Both the position numbers and the translations under genes were made by a program. A stretch of DNA of 64,000 bases from Xanthoparmelia taractica (lineage: Eukaryota; Ascomycota; Lecanoromycetes; Lecanorales; Parmeliaceae), in assembly GCA_033085395.1 (NCBI GenBank), contig JANQBS010000149.1, forward strand, positions 1 to 64,000. The letters run 5' to 3'. The notes beneath the pieces are model-generated. The model searched no databases. It saw only the letters and a program-made list of their open reading frames with translations, and was not told where the DNA came from. Shown one piece after another: positions 55,879-64,000 of the stretch (position 1 is its first letter; every line of letters begins with the position of its first letter).

Positions 55879-57282
55879 ATGCTTCTTGACATACAATCTC
55901 CAAGACCTGAAAGATCTCTTAAACGTTCTTTTAACGACGACGACGACTCTGAATATGAGCGTCCTCCTAAGCGCCCCCATCTACCACCAACCCCCCCAAC
56001 ACCTGGCCATCGTGTCGACGAGTTCCATCCACCGTGTCCTCAGAGCAATGCTCCGACGCCGCCAGAGACAGCAAAGTCCCATACGCGATCACTGAACACC
56101 TCTCACACCACTAGCAACTCTGTGAACGCACGCCGAATCGGCGACTGGCTCGCTACAGGCCTTCCTCCTTGGTTTAGCAGCGCTCTTCCACGTCGCCCTG
56201 ACAGCGCGCCACCAAAGCTCGCTGACAGTGAAGAATTCGTTAACTTGAGTGACTATCAGGGGCCTACAACTGCAGCGCTCGCAGCGGTTCAGCCCATGTC
56301 GCAGCCTCAAGCACAAAGCCTTGGGCAGCGCTCAGTCGCATCCGGCCAAAGCTCGCGGCCTGGCACATCGAACGCCAATTATCGATCGGTTCTCATCAAC
56401 AACAACGTACGCATCGATCATACTGGAGAGAAGATACCAGAGCCACTTCGGAAGCTACTAGATACGGATATACTCAAAACGGTGCCATCGCAGTTATCCC
56501 CAGAAGAGATAGCCGAAGCAGTGAACACCGCGGTCGAAATCGCAGACGACTCGGAAGGCAAGATATACGACCTCATAGGCACGGCTTTGTTCCCCATCAA
56601 ACGTCGCGAGATCGGGCGAGGAGGAAACACGCTCTGGAGCTTCGATGCTCTGCCAAGAAATGATGACTACCCGTACCCCCTCGCTATCCCCAAGCCCGAT
56701 ATCCACTGCGGCTACCCCACAGGTCCGAAAAGTACCTGGACTGTCAAAGAGAATGCCGTCATTGATCACCCAGCAGTAAGACGATATGCTCAGCCCGCAA
56801 ATGATAATTGCTATCCTTACTTCGTGTTCGAACTGAAGTCGGAGGCCAGTGGGGGCACGTTATGGCAAGCGGAAAATCAGGCAGCCGGTAGCGGTTCTTC
56901 CTGCGTCAACTCCATGCGCCAGCTTCTCGCTGAGGCGTATCCCACTCAAACGTCATCGACTATCGATTCAATTGCTTTCTCGGCTTGCGTCACCCATAGA
57001 CAGGCGGTCTTCCACGTCCATTTCTACTCGTCAGAGGACCGTATGCATTACATGTCCTGGATCGCGTCTTGTGAGACTATGCGCGATGTTCAACGCTGCA
57101 ACCATATAACGCAGAGAATCGTCCAATATGGCCTTGGAAGCCGGCAGACTACCATCCGAAATGCACTTGCAAAGCTGCACCCTTTCCCGCTACATTGGAA
57201 GCTATCTCGACTTTCCAGCGCTCAGGCATCCCAGACAGCTGATGAGGATGCCGGCCCGATCAAGAGTCGAAGGATAGAGTAG
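55879..57282 (+). CDS. PD-(D/E)XK-like fungal protein (DUF7924 type)
   Basis: Single exon, 467 aa. The N-terminal 170 residues are disordered with basic patches (RPPKRPHLPP). From about 170 comes a globular domain: IPEPLRKLLDTDIL, then AIPKPDIHCGYPTG with Asp274 and YPYFVFELKSEASGGTLWQA with Glu318-x-Lys320, followed by ENQAAGSGSSCVN. The spacing of PD, ExK and a following Gln fits the PD-(D/E)XK nuclease fold. I recall this architecture from a large fungal family annotated only as nuclease-like. Whether it cuts DNA is unknown. It sits between a transposon-derived tract and an NLR gene, in accessory-looking DNA. It ends in a short basic tail (KSRRIE). Confidence 0.7.
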   Translation: MLLDIQSPRPERSLKRSFNDDDDSEYERPPKRPHLPPTPPTPGHRVDEFHPPCPQSNAPTPPETAKSHTRSLNTSHTTSNSVNARRIGDWLATGLPPWFSSALPRRPDSAPPKLADSEEFVNLSDYQGPTTAALAAVQPMSQPQAQSLGQRSVASGQSSRPGTSNANYRSVLINNNVRIDHTGEKIPEPLRKLLDTDILKTVPSQLSPEEIAEAVNTAVEIADDSEGKIYDLIGTALFPIKRREIGRGGNTLWSFDALPRNDDYPYPLAIPKPDIHCGYPTGPKSTWTVKENAVIDHPAVRRYAQPANDNCYPYFVFELKSEASGGTLWQAENQAAGSGSSCVNSMRQLLAEAYPTQTSSTIDSIAFSACVTHRQAVFHVHFYSSEDRMHYMSWIASCETMRDVQRCNHITQRIVQYGLGSRQTTIRNALAKLHPFPLHWKLSRLSSAQASQTADEDAGPIKSRRIE

Positions 57283-58758
57283 TAAGTCATGTATATGGGG
57301 CGACCAGAGGTGAGCGGAGGCAACTAGAGGTAGTATATAGGAATTATATAGTCATTTGAGTCATGCTGTTTTTTTCGTCTCAAAATTGATTTGATTGGTT
57401 TTTGCGTTCTTTTTCGATTATACCTCCGTCCCACCACCTACCGTATAACACAAATTGACATTCGAAGCTTCGGACCTGTCGTTTCCAATACTTGACGCTT
57501 TCATTGCTCAGTACTTGCCACATGATTCTTGTGGACCATCCGCATGACGTCACTCTAGATAAGGCATTGGGCCTTCGCCGGTGCAACAAATTGTGGACCA
57601 TTAACACATACCCATCGTGTATGTATGGCATTCAGACTCTCTATCTAGGCACAACGGTTTTTGACGAAAGCCCTGCTGGCCACTTCTGCAGCTGCTCCCA
57701 GCCACGAACCCCCACAACTCTTGCCACCTTTCCTCGTAGAAAAGCCATCTTTCCAAACGCTGAAACACCATTGTTATGCATAGACTTATCCCCTTCATCC
57801 AGTGCCACATGGGGTCAATGGTTGTAGTCCTACTCCCCTGCTCTCTCGCCATCTGCATATCGCTTACCATCTGGTCTTCGACGTCCATGCCTTCCTTCCT
57901 TCCTTCCTTGCAAGTCGGTCATGCATGGAGGTTTTGGCTACCTTCTCGCCCACGCTTTTTGCTCGTGCGTCCAAATCAATCCTGACCCTGGCAGCCTCCA
58001 CGTCTTCTACATGTTCCTCTTTACGCCTTACCTGGTTCTCGGTTCCTTCTACTACAGTTTGCATAAAAGAATTTGAAAGGTTCAAATTTTGGGGGTTATT
58101 CCATTAAATGACGCTTAAGCACTAGCGCAGCCACCTTGCCGTACCTTACCTCGTGGCCGGAAAGGATGGTGTGGGATATTGAACTTTCTGCCGTCCCATT
58201 CGTGGGATGGTCTGGTATATTAATGGGATATCCCATGGGATCGGATATGATGGCTAGAATGATGACTAGAATACCATAGTCATTCAACATAGCTATGGTC
58301 AATCAACATGGCCATGGTCCAGCAACACAACCATGCTTCTCCGTCATTGCGCATCCTTCATGATCAATATTTGGATCATTCAAATGGTCCAGCAATATGA
58401 CTGCGTGCCAGCAACATGGCTACATGCCAGCAATATGTTGATTATTCTTATCTTATCCGCCACAAAGGGATGGGATATCCCACTATTATTCCATCCCGTG
58501 GGATATCCCATCAACATCCCAAACCCATATCTTTTGAAAGATATGGTATCTACCCCCCTCGATCCCATACCATATCCCGAACCCAGACCATCCCATATGA
58601 TGTATATTCTAGTATATACCATATCTTTCTAGCCACTAGCCGTACCATTCGCGAACAACTCGTCTTTCATGTGCAACGCCGAGATTGACGATCCAGAGAG
58701 AGAAAAATATAGAATGAAGGAAGGATAGAGGACCTGGTGTGAATTCAAACATTGAGCC
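57283..58758. other. Intergenic region containing a palindrome-rich cluster
   Basis: No gene accepted. From about 58150 to 58640 the DNA is built of recurring GGGATAT/ATATCCC words, three perfect copies of a 12-bp palindrome, and CCAGCAA-type short repeats; see the separate repeat entry. The first 850 bp have only motif-free frames. Confidence 0.5.
58150..58640. repeat. Palindrome-rich repeat cluster
   Basis: TGGGATATCCCA occurs perfectly at 58224-58235, 58471-58482 and 58499-58510. GGGATGGTCTGG near 58204 recurs in inverse orientation near 58578-58592. AAAGATATGGTAT (about 58538) pairs with ATACCATATCTTT (about 58616) as a stem of 13 bp. Between them are repeats of the type CAACATGGC and CCAGCAA. 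The whole could fold into a complex hairpin. It may be a decayed foldback element; no target duplication was found. Confidence 0.55.
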
Positions 58759-61700
58759 TCAATAACGATCACAGTCCTTTGGGTCTTGCTTGGCAATGCT
58801 CTTCGCTCGTTGTATTTCATCCTTGCGCCCTCGCAGCTGATCACCAAGCCGAGGGTTGAGGTGTTCAAACTTAGGTGCCATGCGGAGCAGAATATCGTAA
58901 ATCTCCAGGTGCAAAGTCTCAATCTTTCGCACGTCTTGTTCATTTTCTTCCAGGGATCTGAGACGCCGTAATAGAGCAAGATACCGCTGCAGCCACGATG
59001 TAAAACCCTCTTCGCTCATCTTGGAGGTGTTGAGTGAAGTAAGAGCTTGGGCTGCTTCGTTGCAGCTGCCTTGAAGATCCACCATGTGTTGAAATAATTC
59101 TGGCATTTCGCGAAGCGTACTGGGGACTGCTTCGGATACTTCATCCGCCACAGTGTTCGCGACCTCCATTCCGTCACCCGATTCAGAACTCCTTCTATTT
59201 TCACTGAGAGAATCCTCGAAATCCTCCTGAAAAGGGTTGAACCAGTTTCTCAGTTCCTGGGATTCAAGGAGCTCTTCGAAACGGACATCAAACCGCGCAG
59301 CGATAGCGGAAGAATTTTGTAAGAATGGACGCAAGCTGAGGAAGTTCTGCTCCTCCCCTCGAGCGTAGGAACCATGACATATCATGATTATCTGACGGAT
59401 CCAGCGCACTCGGCCTTCGTGCCCGGCTCGTTGTTGGATACACTCAAGCCAGAGTGGATGAATCTGCAAGGGACTTGACACATCGGGTCGGACACCAATT
59501 GACACGTTTTCCAGATCGGCAAGGTATTCCCTTTGGCCTGCCAATCCGCTAGCGAAGACGTCGTAATCTGGAAGGATACACCGCAATTGTTGCAGCCAAG
59601 GGCGTTCGATATGTAGGAATCTTCGGAAGTTTAGTGTATGGCCCTTGTCACTGAGAAACGCTAAGAGTTCAAGGAACCTCCGGGCTTCCTTTTGGTGTCG
59701 GTGTAATCTTTCTAATGAGGTCGCAAAAGTCTCCATGATAGAGCAGCCTATTCTTGGCTTGTATTCAAGGAAATTTAACCTGGATTCCCAGTCTGATCCT
59801 TTGAACATATCCAGGAAAAGTCTTGCAGGAGACTCATCCGCCGTTTGAGTAAGCACGTGGAGGATATAAGATATTGCTCTGCAGGCTCCTAAGGCGTGTC
59901 CGTCAACTACTTTGGCTATTGCTTCGAGTTCATCTTCTGATATAGTAGAGCCCGAAAGATGAACTCCACTTCTACGCATGGTCGTGGTCATCAGGGAAGC
60001 AATTTCATCATCTCTCATGGTTGGTACATAGCAAGTCTGTGAGTCTCGTTCCAAGCTCCCGATAAGACTAGGGTCCCTTGTTGAGTATAGTATGTATTGA
60101 GCCTCGCGAGGAAGCGCAGCCTTGATCAAGGTCTCATCTTTGAACCCGTCTAGGTCATCAACGATGAACAGGCTAGCTTGATTCGAGCGGTGCCCTAACC
60201 ATGTCTTAAATGCACGGACTCTCTCGCTCGGCCCATAAGAGCGCCATATTCCTGCCAGATCGGTGTGAGGGAAGCGTATGGATAGCAGGTCATGTCCTAT
60301 CGATGTTGCAATATCGAGAAATGCTGACTCCAGAGTCTCAAGGTCTCGCGCTTGTATAAAGAAAACGTTGGACACGTTTCTATGTAAAAATGCTACTTCC
60401 AGTAGAATTTCGGTCTTCCTGCGATTCCAGTCAGCCAACGGCCGAGTAACAGAGCGGCGTCTAAATAAATATATGCTTAGAAAATGTCATGACAGAATAC
60501 GTTTGTGAATCGCTGCTTTGGCAATACACTAGCTGATGGCCGTGCACTTGTAAGTACTAGCTAAGCGAAATACACGTCGAGTGCAAGACCGAAATATATA
60601 GTCATGAATAGACCTTACCCTATGCCTCCAATACCTGTCAAAGCAATGAGCTTAGGGTGATATATATCTTGCACTTGGAGCGACTTGATGATTTCATCGA
60701 GCTTGTCGGCGCGGCCAACAAGCTGGCTAGTAGTCCGCAAACTAGCACCTTCGTACCATTTAGCTCTTTCATTCAGCGGGTAGTGAGGAGCCACGATGTT
60801 TGGACGGCCGGGAACCTTTTAGCAAACAGTCAGATTGGTGATCGTGTATTATGCTGCTGATCAGGGACCTCGCTCATTGTACGCGTACATTTTGTGTCTC
60901 GTCGCGGCATTCTAACTCGCCGGCACCATGGTTGAGTAACAATGCTCTGATACGCTTCAATTGAGCCAGGATTTGCATGTAGGCGCCGAATTGTGTATCG
61001 AACTTGCAGATGCTACGATGATCCACCTTGAGGATCTTTTCAGCAACTTGACCGCAGAAGCCGGCTGACGCTTGAGTAACAATCTTAGGGAAATTAGCCG
61101 ATGGATATGTTTGTAATATTGGGAAGACGGACAATCCGATTTCGACCTGCCACGGACATTCTTTCCCCCTCGCAAAAGCAGTGAAACGGCGGCTTCGGCA
61201 CCATCGATGCGAAGTTTTCTACGCTATCGACCGATGAATAGTTAAAAGATCGAAGTTCGTCAACAATGTCGTGGGACCGAACGCCAAAAGCGTGTTCGCT
61301 GAGATCAACAAGGAAATTGTTCCAATCCGCTTGGGTGGTTCCGGAGTGGGGAGTGCTAAGGAAAATGAGACCACATTTATTGAGCTGAATCCCATCAAAC
61401 TTCGCCGCTTGCGTACTCAGCCGCCACATTGCTTCGCGTCCTACAAGTCCGCCCTTCTTGATGTGAGTCAATTTGGAAAGACGTGGTAGTTAATTGATCT
61501 CACCAAAGAATGACAGATGAATATGATAGGCCTCGCGTGTTCTTCTGGACTAGTCCTCAGGTATCCAACCTGCCTCAACAACTCATCTGCCCAGTCTCTC
61601 ATACGGTCGTTACTCTTCCTATTAATGGGACTGGAATCGTAACCGAAAGTCATGATCCTGCTCCGCTCTAAAGGAGTACTATTTGGTAAGAAATCCCTGG

Positions 61701-62173
61701 GCCACATTTTTGACGAGCCCATCCAGGTATCGAAAGCATTGCCACCAAGTCCGTGGACCGTACAGATACTATGTAGGTTCAAAACAATTAGAAGAAGAAC
61801 TATATCAAAAGAACTATGACCGACGAATGGCTTACTCTGTGTCTATATGTTCTGGAGCGCTTAAAATGGTCAAGCCAGTGAAATGGTCATCAACTTCCCA
61901 GTTTGCGTGATCATCCGCCAGTGTTTTGATCGCTTTGGCCTTTGCATCTGCGGATGCGAACGATACCGTACTCGTCACGAACCCGTTTTGCTCTACAAAA
62001 GAGTAGGTGAGCCGATCGAGATTCGATACAGCAGACGACGCAAACGAATTCCGGCGTACTCGGCGGCTTGCAGCAGAGCGTGTAGGTTCAATCGCGGCTT
62101 TAAAGCGATCAATCGGTATATCTCGCGCGATGCCGCGGATTCGAATTGTCCGATTACTCTTCGTTGGGGCCAT
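58759..62173 (-). CDS. NLR-type STAND protein: N-terminal domain, SesB-like lipase, NB-ARC
   Basis: Six exons on the minus strand: 62173-61836, 61768-61504, 61453-61154, 61083-60889, 60815-60619, 60418-58759 (984 aa). Residues 1-113 form an N-terminal region ending EVDDHFTGLTILSAPEHIDT. The alpha/beta-hydrolase follows: ICTVHGLGGNAFDTW, IIFICHSLGGLVGREA (nucleophile Ser200), LIFLSTPHSGTTQADW, VDHRSICKF (His323). The linker LVGRADKLDEIIKSL leads to NB-ARC: Walker A GIGGIGKTE (427-435, Lys433), Walker B LFIVDDLDG (Asp519/520), ILYSTRDP (about 541-548). The C-terminus is helical (LRRLRSLEENEQDVRKIETL) with no WD, ankyrin or TPR array. Fungal NLRs of this class act in non-self recognition and regulated cell death. 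The third intron has a weak GTGGCA donor; other junctions are strong. Confidence 0.82.
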
Positions 62174-62456
62174 GACCTTGATTGTAAAACAGATAGCTTG
62201 CCCCTCGTTGCGGGTAGACAATGAAAGTGTCTCCTAAGGCTGAGCCGGAGGCAGGGCTGCAGGCGCTACACGTGTATCGTTCTTAAAGGTGGGATGGATC
62301 CAGGATGGTAAGGCTGCAGGCTGAGTCGCGATGATTGGGTGGCCCTCAGCGGTCTAGACTCTACAGTAAGGCTGCCTGAGATTCTTCGACTTCAAACCCT
62401 CAAAAACCCAGCCACGCTTTGGACAAAATACCGCTTCGAGGGGTAACGTAACCTGA
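62174..62456. promoter_or_regulatory. NLR upstream region, bounded by a transposon
   Basis: Only about 290 bp separate the NLR start codon from the MULE insertion (62466), so the element lies within or next to the NLR promoter. No specific site recognised. Confidence 0.4.
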
Positions 62457-62465
62457 TGGCATGGT

Positions 62466-63502
62466 CGGGAAGTCCTGGGGGCGCAGGATAGGGGCGCAGC
62501 GCAGGATTCGCTTAATTTTACCTAGCTACTTAGATTTGTATGGTAGCCACACCAAAATTCAAGTACCTTGGTAACCCACACAGAACTTCCACTATATGCA
62601 AATATTCCCAATCCCACATCAAATATTCAATCAATCCACACCAAGTCAACCAAACCAAGCCTAGCATCCACATCCCACTCCACAACGGTCACAGCCATGG
62701 ATCCCACCATAGACGCACCTCCCTCCCTCCTTACAGACCTCACCGTCGCGCCAACGGCCCTCCCAGCCCCACCTCCTACTAAGCAAGCGGATTGAATAGC
62801 CATACAGGAAGAAAAACAGCATGATAAGGCTAGCGCACGTAAAATAACGGCTGCGGAGGCTTCTAAAAGAGAGACCCGACAGCAGGAGAAGCAGAAGAAG
62901 CAGATACCAAGACCTGTCTATCAGATTCCTCCCCCATCAGCCCCCGGCTACTCAGCTAGCTCCTTCGGCTACCCAGCCAATCTCAGAGCCTTAGAAGCCT
63001 CGTGGCCGACCTAAAGGAAGCAAGAACAGTGCTCCTACGTCCTCCGCTGCTCCGCCTTCTTTCTTCGCTCCGCCAGTGCTTACAAAATTAAATCTAGCCG
63101 TTCAATCAAGGAAAAGAAGGTGTGAGAGCAAGACAAAGGCCTATCCTAGAAGAGATCCCGAGGGCCTACGTTGGATGCTACACTCCAGCCTGCTATGCAG
63201 CTAATCAAGAAGAAGTCTAAGCAGAACCTAGTACCTAGTGAGGATATAGATAAGAGGGAGTCCCAGCAGCAGCGTATTCTGGGGGCAGTCTATTTGCTGA
63301 GGGAATCCCCTGGGAGCATGTAGCAGCTACTCATTACGTCATATATCCACATATAGGCCTCATGGAATGATTGCGACACCATATTGTAGATATCCTGTCC
63401 AGCTACCCTTATTTTGGTGGGGCTACCATACAAATTTGGGTAGCAAGGCAAGTTAGCCGAATCCTGCGCTGCGCCCCTATCCTGTGCCCCCAGGACTTCC
63501 CG
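62466..63502. mobile_element. Non-autonomous Mutator-like element (MULE), 1037 bp
   Basis: The termini are long inverted repeats, 62466-62558 and 63411-63502 (about 92 bp); the outer 45 bp differ at one position. Ends read CGGGAAGTCC inward from both sides. TGGCATGGT flanks the element at 62457-62465 and 63503-63511: a perfect 9-bp target duplication. Long TIRs with a 9-bp duplication are the known hallmark of MULEs. The interior has no intact transposase. A frame from the ATG at 62697 (MDPTIDAPPSLLTDLTVAP) stops after 32 codons; downstream, a stop-bounded frame encodes PRGRPKGSKNSAPT (from 62998), an AT-hook-like motif that could be left from a DNA-binding protein. Confidence 0.85.
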
Positions 63503-63511
63503 TGGCATGGT

Positions 63512-64000
63512 GGGTGGCCACTGTATCCAATGATACCTAGGATCTTTACAGGGAATCACCAACAACACAAGATATAATTCAAGTGGCAGCAACTGGCTCT
63601 CGGTTTTCTGCCCACCCCAAGTAGCTTCCCATAGATCGACTTAGCTGGCGAGAATGTTGTGCTGACGGATCCAGACTCTCTCACGACGAATATGGAGCTT
63701 GAAAGGCTGAGCGAAGCTGGATCGACTCTGTAAGCGATGTATCAGAGGAATAAGACTGCCCCACTGATACATATATATGATGAGGTCTCTTAGATGGAAT
63801 GGAAATATTCTGTCAACGGAAGCAAGCATGACTTGCCTGATCCTTGCGTGCTGCAGGTGCGATCGGGTACCGGCATTACTTTTCACCCGACCCTACATTT
63901 CTCAAAGGCGATGGAACGATGATGGGGAGATACATTTGGCTGATCCGCCTTCTGCTGATATGATTCCTCAATGGCTATCGAACACGGTAGCAGATGCTAC
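63512..64000. other. Flank beyond the MULE; no gene seen
   Basis: No credible ORF to the window edge. A short inverted repeat, ATGTATCAG (about 63737) and CTGATACAT (about 63765), could form a 9-bp stem. Confidence 0.4.

Noticed and set aside
1..64000. tRNA, rRNA, CRISPR arrays or operon-like signals
   Set aside because: I looked for B-box-like GTTCGA contexts with paired arms and for regular spacer arrays and found none; the sequence is eukaryotic.

Overview
The window is nuclear DNA of a filamentous ascomycete (Pezizomycotina). The support is: short GT-AG introns of about 40-150 bp with CTRAC-like branch points; a class III chitin synthase; a Crp1-type CBM48 protein; a MOT1 molybdate transporter; an Inn1/Fic1-type C2 protein; a fungal NLR; and AT-rich blocks that look mutated by RIP (repeat-induced point mutation). 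Gene content would suit a leotiomycete, but nothing here proves the class. All exon boundaries were deduced by reading splice signals and frames by hand.

Layout. 1-1.6 kb is an AT-rich, RIP-like block holding two small unmutated solo-LTR-like insertions. 2.1-13.4 kb has six genes: a divergent protein kinase with two SUMO-interaction-like motifs, the C2 cytokinesis protein, a TMEM234-like membrane protein with a GC-AG intron, a CCCH zinc-finger protein, and two unknown proteins. 13.4-20.9 kb is gene-poor, with a microsatellite and a decayed gene whose last exon resembles an alpha/beta-hydrolase C-terminus. 21.0-30.5 kb has a gene built from tandemly duplicated exon-intron modules, mitochondrial uL22m, MOT1, class III chitin synthase and a low-molecular-weight phosphatase. 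30.5-34 kb is mostly empty but holds a decayed gene that also carries repeated exon-intron units. 34-54 kb is dense with housekeeping and signalling genes: an unknown acidic/basic protein, a PPxY-tailed beta-repeat protein, a secreted Cys-rich Ser/Thr-repeat protein, a stand-alone trehalose-phosphate phosphatase, a non-canonical poly(A) polymerase-like nucleotidyltransferase, the PKA regulatory subunit, SPF27, Crp1-like and Sec24.

54.2-64 kb is an accessory compartment: an RIP-like AT-rich tract with nested solo-LTR-like elements, a PD-(D/E)XK-like protein, a palindrome-rich intergenic cluster, a lipase-NB-ARC NLR of the SesB kind, and immediately upstream of that NLR a non-autonomous Mutator-like element with about 92-bp inverted repeats and a perfect 9-bp target duplication.

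There are no operons. Close divergent pairs share short upstream regions (uL22m/MOT1, chitin synthase/phosphatase, trehalose phosphatase/nucleotidyltransferase). Functional themes are cell wall and septation (chitin synthase, C2 protein, Sec24, secreted Ser/Thr protein), cAMP and trehalose stress signalling (PKA-R, TPP), RNA processing (SPF27, nucleotidyltransferase) and non-self recognition (NLR). The most unusual signals are the two loci with repeated exon-intron modules, the nested LTR-like insertions with intact 5-bp duplications, and the MULE beside the NLR.
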